DNA from: JBEVJK01 sp963791325 | GTDB lineage: Bacteria; Pseudomonadota; Alphaproteobacteria; Rhizobiales; Rhizobiaceae | NCBI GenBank assembly: GCA_963791325.1 | Contig: CAWBRU010000011.1 | Coordinates: 186,001 to 250,000 of the forward strand | DNA: 64,000 bases | Direction of reading: 5' to 3' | Shown: positions 20,330 to 31,553 of the stretch, one piece after another | Layout of the letters: each line of letters opens with the position of its first letter | Numbering within the stretch: the stretch's first letter is position 1 | The notes under the pieces: generated by a model | The model's database searches: none | What the model saw: only the letters and a program-made list of their open reading frames with translations | Told to the model about the DNA's origin: nothing | Program-made: the position numbers and the translations under genes

Positions 20330-22456
20330 ATGATCCGGGTCGGCGTCGACGTCGGCGGCACCTTCACCGACATCGTGCTCGAGCGCTCCGGGCCCGGCGG
20401 CAGCGGCCGCCAGGTGGCGGTCACCAAGGTGCGAGCACGCCGCACGACCAGTCCGAGGCGCGTTGTCGAGGGCATTCTCAAGGTGTGCCGGCTGGCCGGA
20501 TGAGTCGCCGGCCGACGATCGACGCGGTGTTCCACGGCACCACCGTCGCCACCAACATGGTGATCGAGCGCACCGGCGCGCGAGGTCGGCATGATCACGA
20601 CCCGCGGCTTCCGCGACATCCTGCACATGGCGCGGCACAAGCGGCCGCACAATTTCTCGCTGCAGTTCGACGTGCCGTGGCAGTCGAAGCCGCTGGTCAG
20701 GCGCCGCAACCGCCTGGCGGTGAGCGAGCGGATCATGCCGCCGACCGGCGACGGTCGAGGTGCCGCTCGCCGAGGACGAGGTCGAAGCGGCGGCCGAGCT
20801 GTTCGCCAAGCGCGGCATGGACGCGGTCATCGTGGCGTTCCTGTTCTCGTTCCTCAACAACGAGCACGAGCAGCGGGCCAAGGAGATCGTGCAGGTCGAT
20901 GCTGCCCGATGCCTTCGTCTGCGTGCTCGTCGGAGGTCGTCAACACGATCCGCGAATACGAGCGCTTCTCCAGCGCGGCGATGAACGCCTATATCGGCCC
21001 GAACACTTCGACCTATCTCGGCAATCTGGAAGGCCGTCTCCGCGCCAACGGCATCGAGGCCGATCGTGCGCATCATGCAGTCGAATGGCGGCATCTCGAC
21101 GCTCGAGAACTCGCAGCGAGCTGCCGATCGGGCTGCTGCTGTCGGGCCCGGCCGGCGGCGTCATCGGCGGGCGCTGGACCGGCGAGCAATTGCGGCAAGG
21201 ACAACGTCATCACCATCGACATCGGCGGCACGTCGGCCGACATCTCGGTCATCGAGAACGGCGAGCTGCGCGATCAAGAACCCGCGCGATACCGAGGTCG
21301 CCGGCCTGCCGGTGCTGGTGCCGATGATCGACATCGACGCCATCGGCGCCGGCGGCGGCTCGATCGCCTAGGTCGATCCGGGCGGCGCGTTCCGCGTCGG
21401 CCCGCGCTCGGCGGGCGCCGTGCCCGGTCCGGCCTGCTACGCCAAGGGCGGCGAGGAGCCGACGGTGACCGACGCGCAGGTGGTGCTCGGCCGGCTGGAT
21501 CCCGAGCATTTCCTGGGCGGCGATCTCAAGATCGATGCCGTCGCTGTCGGCGCAAGGCGATCAGCAAGCACATCGCCAAGCCGCTCGGAACTGTCGCGTC
21601 GACGCAGGCGGCACTCGGCATCCTGAAGATCGTCAACAACAACATGGCGCTGGCGATCAATGCCAACTCGGTCGCCAAGGGCATCGATCCCCGCAACTTC
21701 ACGCTGATGGGCTTCGGCGGCGCCGGACCGCTGCATTCGGTGTCGCTGGCCGAGGCGATCTCGCGCCAGGGACGTGATCGTGCCGGTGCATCCCGGCATC
21801 ACCGCGGCGACCGGGCTGCTCGTCACCGACCTGCAATATGAATACACGCATTCGACGCTGCTGGTCGCTCGACAAGGCCGGCGAGGCGGAGTTCGCCAGG
21901 GCCAACGCCGTCGCTCGACGAGCTGATCGCCCGCGCCAACCAGCAGCTCGACGCCGACGGCATCCCGGCCGAGCAGCGCCGCTTCCGCCAGATCGCCGAG
22001 TGCCGCTATGTCGGCCAGGGCTTCGAGCTGCGCGCCGAGATGCCGGACGGCCAGCTCGACACGCGCAATCGTCGACGGCGATCATCGAGAACTTCTATCA
22101 GCGCCCACAAGCAGGTCTACGGCCATGCCTTCCGCGACCAGTCCTGCGAGATCGTCACGCTGCGCGTGGTGGCGACGGTCGCGGTCGAGACGCTGACGCT
22201 GCCGAAGCTGGCCAACGCGGCGGGCGCACGAATCCCGGCGAGGCCGTGCTCTACGCCGGCGCACGGTGTTCGACGACGGCAAGGCGCTGCGAGACGCCGC
22301 GCTACCGGCGCGACAAGCTGCTCGGCCGACGACCGGGTCACCGGGCCTGCGCTGATCGTTCAGCACAATTCGACCACCATCGTCCCGCCGGGCTATGTCG
22401 CGATCGTCATGGCCTATGGCGACATGCTGATCCGCCGCGACAGGGAGCGGCCGGCC
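20330..22456 (+). pseudogene. hyuA: HyuA: hydantoinase/oxoprolinase N-terminal subunit (frameshifted)
   Basis: HyuA-type proteins are ASKHA-fold ATPases that, with HyuB, open hydantoin or 5-oxoproline-type rings at the cost of ATP; the acetone carboxylase beta subunit is a relative. The assembled product is about 700 residues. It starts MIRVGVDVGGTFTDIVLE (phosphate loop) and includes FHGTTVATNMVIERTGA, NAYIGPNTSTYLGNLE, ITIDIGGTSADISVI and NFTLMGFGGAGPLHSV. At least a dozen single-base shifts are needed (for example near 20431, 20460, 20580, 20902, 20926, 21064, 21115, 21190, 21272, 21764, 21866 and 21912), plus an in-frame TAG at 21369. No clear stop is visible before hyuB. It leads the plus-strand operon downstream of the LysR dyad. 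Confidence 0.8.
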
Positions 22457-24244
22457 ATGGCCAACAGCGATCGACCCCATCAGCCTGCAGGTCATCGGCG
22501 GCGCGCTGCATTCGATCGCCGAGCAGATGGGCAACGTGCTCTACCGGATGAGCTATTCCTCGATCATCCGCGAGAGCCAGGATCTCGGCGCCGGGCTGTT
22601 CGACCGCGACTACAACACGCTGTGCGAATCCAATTCCACGCCGATGCATATCGGCTCGCTGCCGGGCTATCTGCGCGGCATCGAGAAGACGGTGCCGCTC
22701 GACGCCTGGAAGCCGGGCGACTGCGTCATCCACAACCACCCCTATTACGGCGCCAGCCATTCGCCCGACATCGCCATCGTCATGCCGGTGTTTTTCGGCG
22801 GCGAGCTGGTCGGCTTCTCGGCCAACACGGCGCACCATGTCGACATCGGCGCAGCGACGCCCGGCCTGGTCATCGACATTCCCGACGTGTTCGCCGAAGG
22901 CATGCTGCTCAACGGGCTGAAGCTCTACGACGAGGGCGTGCGCAACGAGGCGCTGTGGAAATACATCCGCGACAACACGCGCGTGCCCAGTCTGGTGATG
23001 GGCGATCTCGAGGCGCAGATCGCCTCGGCCGAGCTCGGCGTGCAGCGCTTCGCGCAGCTGCTCGACACCTACGGCAAGGACGACCGTGCTGCAGGCGACC
23101 CGGCAGCTGATGGACTACACCGAGGCGATGCTGCGCCGGGAGATCGCCAAGATCCCCGACGGCGACTATGTCGCGGAAGGCTTCCTCGACGATGACGGCC
23201 GCACCCGCGGCGTCACCTTGCCGCTCAAGGTCACGGTCAAGGTGCGCGGCGACGGCGTCGAGGTCGACACCACGGGCTCTTCGCGCGCAGGTGCCGACCG
23301 CCTTCAACGTGCCGTTCGAGGGCTCGACCAAGGTCGCCTGCTTCTTCGCCTTCCGGGCGCTGCTGCTCGATACCTATACCCATGCACGAAGTACATCCCG
23401 CAGAACGAGGGCTCGTTCCGGCCGGTCAAGGTGACGTCGCCGCTCGGCAGCATCTTCAACCCGATCGCGCCGGCCGCGGCGGAGGCCCGCTTCAGCCAGA
23501 TCCAGCGGCTGTGTCGACCTGATCATCAAGGCGCTGGCGCCGGTGCTGCCCGACAAATGCACCGCCGGCAATGCCGCGGTGCTGTCGTTTGCCGCCTATT
23601 CCGGCGTGCGCCCGAGCGGCGACTATTGGGTCTTCCTCGAGGTCAACGAGGCGGCGATGGGCGGACGTCCGCGCTCGGACGGTCCCGACACGGTCGAGGA
23701 ACTGATGCGCAACACGCGCAACAATCCGCTCGAGGATCTCGGCATGCACCTGCCGCTGATCTGCGACCGCTACGAGGTGCGCGACGACGTGCCGCCGGGC
23801 GCCGGCAAGTTCCGCGGCGGGGCGGGCGTGGTGAAGTCGCAGCGCTATCTGACGCCGGGCTTCATGACGCACGAATCGGACCGCAACGAGGATGCGCCAT
23901 GGGGCATTTTCGGCGGCAAGCCGGGACATGTCAGCAAGGTCGAGCTGCGCAAGAGCGGCAGGACCGGCAAGGTCAGCTACCAGCCGGCCAAGTTCTCCGG
24001 CCTGCGCACCGAGGAGGGCGACGTCGTCACCTACTACTCGCCGGTCGGCGGCGGCTATGGCGATCCGCTGGAGCGCGATCCCGCCAAGGTGCTCGACGAC
24101 GTGCTCGACGGCTTCATCACCGTCGACCATGCGCGCGACGATTACGGCGTGGTGCTGGATGCCGTCGACGATGGCTACGGCTGGGCGCTCGACGAAGCGG
24201 CGACGCGGGCGCACCGCGCCGACCCTGGCGGTGCAGCTCGATGA
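22457..24244 (+). pseudogene. hyuB: HyuB: hydantoinase B/oxoprolinase C-terminal subunit (frameshifted)
   Basis: HyuB is the partner of HyuA. The assembled protein is about 590 residues, the usual family length. After an early one-base insertion near 22469 a long clean stretch reads LQVIGGALHSIAEQMGNVLY, SYSSIIRESQDLGAGLFD and NHPYYGASHSPDIAIVMPVFF. Further shifts lie near 23082, 23284, 23385-23389 and 23514, after which about 700 bases are open: LPDKCTAGNAAVLSF, GAGKFRGGAGVVKSQRYL and VGGGYGDPLERDPAKVL. ATG 22457 is the likely start. Removing the insertion near 22469 would put hyuA and hyuB in one frame, so the true boundary, or a fusion as in eukaryotic oxoprolinase, is unresolved. Confidence 0.8.
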
Positions 24245-24427
24245 GCAAGATGGCGTTGCGGGCGCAGCGCAGCGCGGAGATTCATTGCGGTTGCCGCCGC
24301 GGCGGACAGTGCGCCCAGCGCACGAGGCATCAGTTCCGGACAACGCTGGCCATGGGCGTCGACGGGACAAGACCGCGAAAACGGCGATGCGCCATGCGCG
24401 ATCGGGCGGCACCGGCAGACTCAAGCA

Positions 24428-25745
24428 ATGGGAGAACTCACAGATGAAAAAGTACAGGCAGAATTCTTGAGCGGCCGCGTCTCGCGGCGCGCCGTGCTGA
24501 AGGGCGGCGCGGCGATCGCCGGCACGACGGCGGTCACCGGATTTCCGATGGTGTGGGCGCAGAACCTCAAGGACGTCACGCTCAACCACACCGGCATGTC
24601 CTATTCGACGCTGCGCCGACATCGCGCAAGCAGGCCGAGCAAGGATCTCGGCTTCAAGGTCGAGATGTCGGTGGTCGATCATCCCGGCCTGCTCAACCGC
24701 ATCGTCAACGATCCGAAGTCGATCGACATCGCCGATATCGAGATCTGGCAGACCAAGGTCGCTGTGCCGCAGGGCGTGACGCAGGCGCGTCGAGATCGCC
24801 AAGATCAAGGATTGGGGCGAGCTGACGACGCTCTATACGGAGGGCACGTTCGACGGCAAGGAGGTGTCGCGCCAGGGCGACTCGCCGATCGAGTTCATGT
24901 ACCGCGACGCGCTCGAGGCAAGACGGCTTCGTCGGCGGCCAAGACCGAGTGGGCGAACTTCGTGCCCGGCGTCTACAATGCCGACACGCTCGGCATCCGC
25001 CCCGATCTCGTCGGCCGTGAGATCACCAGCTGGGCCGATCTGATCTCGCCCGACTTCAAGGGCAAGACGGCGATCCAGAACATCCCGACCAACGGCATCA
25101 TGGACGCGATGATGGCATTCGAGTCGGCCGGCGTGCTCAAATACGGCGACAAGGGCAATCCCGACCCAGGAGGAGCTCGACCAGACACGATCGCGCAAGC
25201 TGATCGAGCTCAAGAAGGGCGGCCATTTCCGTGCGCTGTGGAACACCTTCGACGAGATGCGTCAACCTGATGGCCGTCGGGCGAGGTGGTCATCCAGTCG
25301 ATGTGGTCGCCGGCGGTCACCGCGGTCAAGGCGCAGGGCATCAAATGCGTCTACCAGCCGCTCAAGGAAGGCTATCGCGGCTGGGGCAACGGCCTGGCGC
25401 TGATGGCGCATCTCGACGGGCTGAAGCGCGACGCCGCCTACGAGTACCTCAACTGGTACAATTCCGGCTGGGTCGGCGGCTTCATCGCCAAGCAGGGCTA
25501 TTACAGCGCCAATCCGAAGACGGCGATGGCGAACCTCACCGAGAACGAGCGCGGCTTCTTCTACGAAGGCAAGGCAGCGACGGCCGACATCACCAGCCCG
25601 ACCGGCGAGAAGACCAACTCGGCCGGTGACGTGCGCGACGGCGGCTCCTACGAGGAGCGCTTCTCCAAGGTTGGCGGTGTGGAACAACCTGATGGACGAG
25701 GCCGAGTTCCTCTACGCCAAGTGGAACGAGTTCAACGCGGCATAG
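24428..25745 (+). pseudogene. Polyamine-type ABC transporter substrate-binding protein (frameshifted)
   Basis: An extracellular solute-binding protein of the PotD/PotF class (family 1), about 430 residues after joining frames. The N-terminus has a twin-arginine signal (SRRAVLKGGAAIAGTTAVTG) and a likely cleavage after WAQ. Recognisable parts are VDHPGLLNRIVNDPKSIDIA, GVYNADTLGIRPDLVGREI, SWADLISPDFKGKTAIQ, and GYRGWGNGLALMAHLDGLKR. Single-base shifts lie near 24617, 24626, 24790, 24918, 25168, 25261, 25280 and 25675. Three more genes of the same importer follow. Relatives bind polyamines or other small charged compounds; here the neighbours suggest a cyclic amide or its product, which is inference. 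Confidence 0.8.
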
Positions 25746-25829
25746 ACCTGCCGGCGGATTTACCGGCAGGGGCGGCGCCGTGCCGCCCCGCCTCACTCTG
25801 CCCTGCAGGCGTCGACAGGCACGACAGAC

Positions 25830-26708
25830 ATGATGGCGCGCAAAAATCGGCCTCGCTGTCACCTATCTCCAGGTGGCGCCGCTGACTGCTGGTGCTGCTC
25901 CTGTTCTTCGTCGTTCCGGTGGCGCTCGTCGTCGTCGTCAGCTTCTTCCGCTACCAGATGCTGGTCGGCATCGTGCCGGCACTTCACGCTTCAAGAACTA
26001 CATCGACCTGCTCTCCAATCCGACGACCTGGCGCTCTATTTCTCGACGGTGAAGTTCACGCTGATCGTGCTCGTCATCACCTTCGTGCTCGGCTTCTGGA
26101 TCGCCTATTTCCTGGTCTTCCACGTGCGCAACCTGCTGACCGCGATCGGCCTTTTCCTGGTCTGCACGGTGCCGTTCTGGACGTCCAACATCATCCGCAT
26201 GATTTCGTGGCGGCCGGTGCTCGGCAAGGAAGGGCTGATCAACAGCGGCGCTGATCGAGCGCCGGCGTCGATCGACCAGCCGATCGAACTGGCTGCTCTA
26301 TTCCGACTTCTCGGTGGTGGTGGCCTATGTCCATCTGTTCACGCTGTTCATGATCGTGCCGATCTTCAATTCGATGGCGCGCATCGACAAGTCGCTGCTC
26401 GAGGCCGCCGTCGACGCCGGCGCCACGCGCTGGGGCGTGGTCTGGAACGTCGTGCTGCCGCTCTGCAAGACCGGCATCGCGCTCGGCGCGCTGTTCGTGG
26501 TGACGCTGGTGATGGGCGACTTCTTCGTCGTCACCGTGATGAGCGGCGGCCTCTCCGGCTCGGCCACGTCGGGCATCTTCAACGACCTGCAGTTCCTCAA
26601 CTATCCGCGGGCGGCGGCGAACGCCGTCATCCTGCTCGATCGTCGTGCTGCTGATCGCCGCCGTCGATCTTCCGGCTGGTCGACGTGCGCAAGGAACTGG
26701 TGAGATAG
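25830..26708 (+). pseudogene. ABC transporter permease, PotB-like (frameshifted)
   Basis: The first of two inner-membrane channel subunits of the importer, about 290 residues with six hydrophobic segments when frames are joined. Clear parts are LLLFFVVPVALVVVVSFF, YFSTVKFTLIVLVITFVLGF, VPFWTSNIIRMISW, and the permease-ATPase coupling loop LLEAAVDAGATRWGVVWNVV (EAA motif). Shifts occur near 25845, 25885, 25980, 26030, 26250, 26292 and 26640. ATG 25830 or 25833 can start it. It ends TAG 26706-26708, four bases before the next permease. Confidence 0.8.
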
Positions 26709-26711
26709 ACC

Positions 26712-27553
26712 ATGTCGCGCCACACCCTCCTACGGCCCGCGGCCCTGGACCTTCTACGTGCTGGCGACGCTGTTCACGCTGTTCGTCATCTTCCTCTACG
26801 GGCCGATGATCGCGGTCCTGGTGCTGTCGTTCCAGGGGCCGTCGGCGTCGCTGGTGTTTCCGCTGCGCGATCCGTCGCTGATGTGGTTCGACGAGCTGTT
26901 CAACCCGCGCCGCACCGGCGATGTCGTCGGCGCGTTCGACCGTTCGCTGCCGCTGGCGGTGATCGTCATGATCCTGACGGTGCTGATCTCGGTGACCGCC
27001 GGCTTTGCCTTCCGCCGCCGCTTCCGCGGCGCCGACCGCGATCTTCTACACCGCGATCGCCAGCCTGATCGTGCCGGGCCTGGTGCTGTCGATCGGCATC
27101 CTGGTGACGTTCCGCTATCTCGGCTTGCCGGCGGCCTGGTACAGCTCCGGCGCTCGGCGCGCATCTGTCCTGGTCGCTGCCCTTCGGGCTTGCTGATCAT
27201 GTTCGCCGTGCTCGGCCGGCTCAATCCGTCCTACGAGGAGGCGGCCTACGATCTCGGCGCCAGCGCGCTGGCAGACGGTCAAGGACGTCGTCGTGCCGAT
27301 CGTCTTTCCCGGCATGATCGCGGTGGCGCTGTTCGGCTTCACGCTTTCCTATGACGAGTTCCCGCGCAGCTGGCTCACCGTCGGCACCAAGAACACGCTG
27401 CCGCTCGAGATCTGGACGATGACCACCAACGTCACCTCGCCGGCGCTCTATGCGCTGGGCACGGTGACCACCGTGGTGTCCTTCGTCGTCATCGCGCTGG
27501 CGCTCGTCGCTCGATCATCCTTATCCAGACGCAAAGCGGCTCGCGGAACATGA
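26712..27553 (+). pseudogene. ABC transporter permease, PotC-like (frameshifted)
   Basis: The second channel subunit, about 280 residues. The first helix reads FVIFLYGPMIAVLVLSFQG, followed by FDRSLPLAVIVMILTVLISV, IASLIVPGLVLSIGILVTF and the coupling loop YEEAAYDLGASAWQTVKDVV (its second half restored across a shift near 27271). The end has FGFTLSYDEFPRSWLTVGT, typical of PotC/PotI proteins. Other shifts are near 26740, 27040 and 27150. The stop TGA (27551-27553) overlaps the ATG of the ATPase gene as ATGA, which supports translational coupling. Confidence 0.8.
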
Positions 27554-28752
27554 ACATGCAGCCAAGTCACCGACGCAGCGGTTCAAGACCGCATCGCGCC
27601 GCCGCAGCACGGGTCCGGCGAGATCCGGCTGGTCAACATCACCAAGCAGTTCGGCAACGTCCTACGCCGTCAAGAACATCAATCTGACGATCCCGCACGG
27701 CTCCTATTGCTGCCTGCTCGGCCCGTCGGGCTGCGGCAAGACCACGATCCTGCGGATGATCGCCGGCCACGAGACGCCGACCTCGGGCGAGATCTATATC
27801 GGCGACCAGATGGTGGTCGGCAAGCCGCCGGTCGAGCGCGGCACGGCGATGATGTTCCAGAGCTATGCGCTGTTCCCGCATCTGACCGTTCTCGACAATG
27901 TCGCCTTCTACCTGAAGATGCGCGGCGTCGGCAAGGACGAGCGGCGGCGCAGGGCGCAGGAGATGCTGCAGCGCGTGCAGCTCGATCACCTCAAGGACCG
28001 CATGCCGGCCCAGCTTTCCGGCGGCCAGCAGCAGCGCGTCGCGCTCGCGCGCTCGCTGATCACCAATCCGAAGGTGCTGCTGCTCGACGAGCCGCTGTCG
28101 GCGCTCGACGAGTTCCTGCGGCTGCGCATGCGCGGCGAGCTGAAGAGCCTGCAGAACGAGCTCGGCATCACCTTCGTCCACGTCACCCACACCCAGCCCG
28201 AGGCGATCGCGCTGGCCGACATGGTGGTGGTGATGGATACCGGCCGCATCGACCAGGCCGACACCGCCAACGTCATCTTCGACCAGCCGACGACCCCCTA
28301 TGTCGCCCGCTTCATGGGCGGCCAGAACGTGCTGACCGGCACGGTCGAGACAGGCGCTGCAGCACCGGCAGCGTGCGGATCAAGGCCGCGCAAGGCGCGA
28401 TCTTCGAGGCCAATGCCGACGGCGACGGCCGCCACCGAGGCTCGCAGATGTCGATCGCCGTCCGGCGCGACCGATCGCGCTAGCCATCGCGGCGGCCGAG
28501 GCGCCAGGCGCGCGGTCAACTCGGTGCGCGGGCGTGGTCGAGGCGACCGAATACCAGGGCAGCTACGTCAAGGTGACGCGTCGATGTCGGCGGCGGCGTC
28601 TTCGTCGCCAATATGTCGGATCGCGCCTATTCCGCCGAGCCGGTGACCCGCGGCGACGCCGTGATCGCCAGCTGGAAGACGAGCGACGTTCATGTGCTGA
28701 CCAAGGTCGACACGGGCAGGGAGGCGATCCGTATCTCGAGACCGGACACTGA
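27550..28752 (+). pseudogene. ABC transporter ATP-binding protein, PotA-like (frameshifted)
   Basis: The ATPase of the importer, about 390 residues. A long open stretch (27,756-28,330) holds the core. The Walker A is LLGPSGCGKTTILRMIAG, the Q-loop MFQSYALFPHLTVLDNV, the signature LSGGQQQRVALARSL, the Walker B KVLLLDEPLSALDEFLR and the switch His HVTHTQPEA. The C-terminal TOBE part (EATEYQGSYVKVT, DVHVLTKVDTG) is cut by shifts near 28350, 28440, 28470, 28530 and 28580. Shifts near 27562 and 27660 break the start. The catalytic motifs are all intact in sequence. Confidence 0.82.
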
Positions 28753-28841
28753 CGGGCATCGCGGCCTTACCGGCGTCGGATGGCGGCGGCAGATCGCATC
28801 CGCCGCCCGCCCTTCCCCGGTGACAATGGCAGGAGCAGAGC

Positions 28842-30230
28842 GTGAGCAGACTTGATGAGATCGCCGACCGCACGGCCGCCGGGATTGCACTCGCCTACCG
28901 GGCCGGCGAGGCGACGCCTCCCGAGGTGACCGAATGCCTGCTCGATCGCATCGAGAAGAGCCGAGGCCAAGGACAACATCTTCATCACCGTCACGGCCGA
29001 ACGGGCGCCGGCAAGAAGCAGAGCGTGCCGCCGCGCGCTACCGGGCCGAGGCGCCGCTGTCGCCGCTCGACGGCGTGCCGATCGCCTGGAAGGATATTTT
29101 CGACGTCGCCGGCGCGCCGACCACCGCCGGCTCGAGACTGTTGGCGGGACGAGCCGGCAGAAGACGGCCGACATCCCTGTCGTCGCCAATGCCGCGGCCA
29201 GCCGGCCTGGTCACCATCGGCAAGGTCAACCTGACCGAGTTCGCCTATTCCGGCTCGGACTCAATCCGCATTTCGGCACGCCGATCAATCCCAACGACCG
29301 GGCGACGCCGCGCTCGCCGGGCGGCTCGTCGTCCGGGTCGGGCGCTGCGGTGGCGGCGCGGCTGGTGCCCGTGCGCGGTCGGTTCCGACACCGGCGGCTC
29401 GGTGCGCATTCCCGCCGCCTTCAACGGCGTCGTCGGCTACAAGACCAGCACCGGCCGCATCGATGCCACCGGACTGGTGCCGCTGGCGCGCAGCTACGAC
29501 ACGATCGGCCCGCTGGCGCGCTCGGTGGAGGATTGCATCCTGGTCGATCATGGCGCTGCGCGGGGCGGTGCACAGTCGCCGTGCGGCGGCGCCGACCTCG
29601 GCATCGCTGACCGTGGTCGTTCCCGAGAACGTCGTCTTCGACGAGGCCGAGCCGGCCGTGGTCGACAATTTCGAAGCGCTCGCTGGAGGCGCTGGCGCAA
29701 TGCCGGCGCGACCGTCCGGCGCGAGACGGTCGGCGGTGCTCGACGAGGTCCTGGCGACGAACGCCAACTACGGCACGCTGACGGCGGCCGAGGCCTACAC
29801 CGAATATCGCGACATCGTCGACAGCGACAAGGTCGATGCGATCGACCGCCGCGTCGTCCGGCGCATGCTCGACGGCAAGAAGATGGCGGCGGCCGACGTG
29901 CTGTCGATCCAGCGCGCACGCCAGCGCCTTATTCCGGTTTTCGAGGCCCAGTTGGCCGGCGCGCTGCTGGCCATGCCGACGACGCCGATCACCGCACCGG
30001 AAGTGGCGCCGCTGGAGGCCGACGACGAGGTCTTCCACCGCGTCAATGTGCTCGCCTTGCGCAACACCATGCTCGGCAATTTTCTCGACACCTGCGGCGT
30101 GGCGATGCCGAACGGCCGCGACGGCAAGCGGCTGCCGACGAGCCTTCTGCTTTCGGCGCCGCATGGCGAGGACGAGCGGCTGCTCGGCCATGCGCTGGAC
30201 GTCGAGCGCCTGCTTGGAGCGCTTGCGTGA
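28842..30230 (+). pseudogene. Amidase signature family hydrolase (frameshifted)
   Basis: An amidase-signature enzyme of about 460 residues that hydrolyses a carboxamide to acid plus ammonia. The Ser-cisSer-Lys triad is visible: Lys in PIAWKDIFDVAG, the glycine-serine loop PGGSSSGSGAAVAARL, and the nucleophile region GSDTGGSVRIPAAFNGVVGY. The C-terminal part LLAMPTTPITAPEVAPLE is normal. Single-base shifts are near 28966, 29000, 29145, 29262, 29365, 29555, 29610 and 29690. It starts at GTG 28842 after the importer genes. Next to ring-opening enzymes it is a good candidate for the half-amide or ureido-acid step; the exact substrate is unknown. Confidence 0.78.
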
Positions 30231-30265
30231 ATGTTCGCCGCGCGGGCGGCCAAGGAGGCGACGGG

Positions 30266-30658
30266 ATGAGCGGCCGGCCGAGATCGTCGAAATTCGAGCG
30301 CGGGCTGAAGACGCGGCGCAGCGTGCTGGGTTCCGACTATGTGGATAAATCGCTTGCCCAGGCGGACGATTTCAACTGGGCGGGGCAGCAGCTGGCCACC
30401 GAATGGTGCTGGGACGAGATCTGGAACCGGCCCGGGCTCGATCGCCGGGCGCGCTCGATCCTCAACCTCGGCATGCTGGCCGCGCTCAACCGGCCGCACG
30501 AATTCCGCCTGCATGTGCGCGGGGCGATGAACAACGGCGTGACCAAGGCCGAGCTCCAGGAGATCCTGCTGCAGATCGGCGCCTATTGCGGGGTGCCGGC
30601 CGCGCTCGACGGCTTCCGCAATGCCCAGGCGGTGCTCGAGGAGGTGGCGGGTGACTGA
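30266..30658 (+). CDS. Carboxymuconolactone decarboxylase-like protein
   Basis: A 130-residue all-helical protein of the carboxymuconolactone decarboxylase/AhpD fold. It resembles PcaC: RSILNLGMLAALNRPHEFRLHVRGA (shown in part: RSILNLGMLAALNRPHEFRL), then VTKAELQEILLQIGAYCGVPAAL. The frame is intact. A clear AAGGAGG ribosome site lies before ATG 30266. It overlaps the next gene by eight bases. PcaC decarboxylates gamma-carboxymuconolactone in protocatechuate breakdown, but no other genes of that pathway are here, so this member may act on a different lactone or keto-acid. Confidence 0.85.
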   Translation: MSGRPRSSKFERGLKTRRSVLGSDYVDKSLAQADDFNWAGQQLATEWCWDEIWNRPGLDRRARSILNLGMLAALNRPHEFRLHVRGAMNNGVTKAELQEILLQIGAYCGVPAALDGFRNAQAVLEEVAGD

Positions 30659-31542
30659 TACTCACCCCGTCGCTTTCATCGGCCTCGGCCGGATGGGCTT
30701 GCCGATGGCCCGGCGATTGCTGGCGGCGGGTCACCGGGTCCGCGGCAGCGATCGCTCGGCGGCCGCGCGCGCGGCCTTCGTGGAGAGCGGCGGTGAGGCG
30801 TTCGAGACCGCGCAGGAAGCCGCCCAAGCTACCGGCATGCTGATCACCATGCTGCCCTCCGGCCAGGCGGTGCGCGAAGTGCTGCTTGGCGCGGACGGTG
30901 CCGCGTCGGCCCTTGCCCCCGGCGCGCTGGTCGTCGACATGAGCTCGTCAGCCCCGGCCGACACCAGGTCGCTTGCCGGGCTGCTCGCCGAACGCGCGCT
31001 GCGGCTGGTCGATGCGCCGGTGTCGGGCGGGGTCGCCCGCGCCGCCGACGGGACGCTCACCGTCATGGCCGGCGGAACGCCTGCCGACATCGAGCGCGCA
31101 CTGCCGCTATCTCGCCGCAATGGCGAACCTCATTCGGCCAACCGGCGCGATCGGCTCGGGCCATGCCGTCAAGGCGCTCAACAATTACGTCTCGGCTGCC
31201 GGGCTGGTGGCCGCCTGCGAAGCGGTCCTGGTGGCCGAGCGCCTCGGCGTCGACCCGGCGCTCCTGGTCGATATGCTCAACGTCTCCACCGGCCGCAACA
31301 ACTCGACCGAGCGCAAGCTGAAGCCGTTCATCCTGTCGCGCAGCTTCGCCTCCGGCTTCTCGCTTGATCTGATGGCCAAGGACGTTCGCACCGCCGCCGA
31401 GATGGTCGAGGCGGCGGGGCTGAAGGGCAGCCGGCCGGCGGACACCGCGGCGCTTTGGCGCTCCGCGGCGGCAGCGCTGGGCACGGCCGCCGACCATACC
31501 GAAATCTACCGTTATCTCGCCGGCGACGCCGGCAGCCCGTGA
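30651..31542 (+). pseudogene. NAD(P)-dependent beta-hydroxyacid dehydrogenase (one frameshift)
   Basis: A 3-hydroxyisobutyrate dehydrogenase family enzyme of about 296 residues. The Rossmann motif is FIGLGRMGLPMARRLLAAGH, substrate binding DAPVSGGVARAADGTLTVMAGG, and the catalytic Lys region is GSGHAVKALNNYVSAAGL. One extra base near 31109 breaks an otherwise clean gene. GTG 30651 overlaps the previous stop. Members oxidise or reduce short beta-hydroxy acids such as 3-hydroxyisobutyrate, tartronate semialdehyde or 2-(hydroxymethyl)glutarate; the last is known from nicotinate fermentation, a ring-opening pathway, but the link here is only suggestive. Confidence 0.82.
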
Positions 31543-31553
31543 GGGAGAACGCC

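Noticed and set aside
28934..30658. An apparent amidase-CMD fusion frame
   Set aside because: The frame runs out of the amidase reading frame through frameshifts and then enters the real CMD-like gene, which has its own ribosome site and ATG at 30266.
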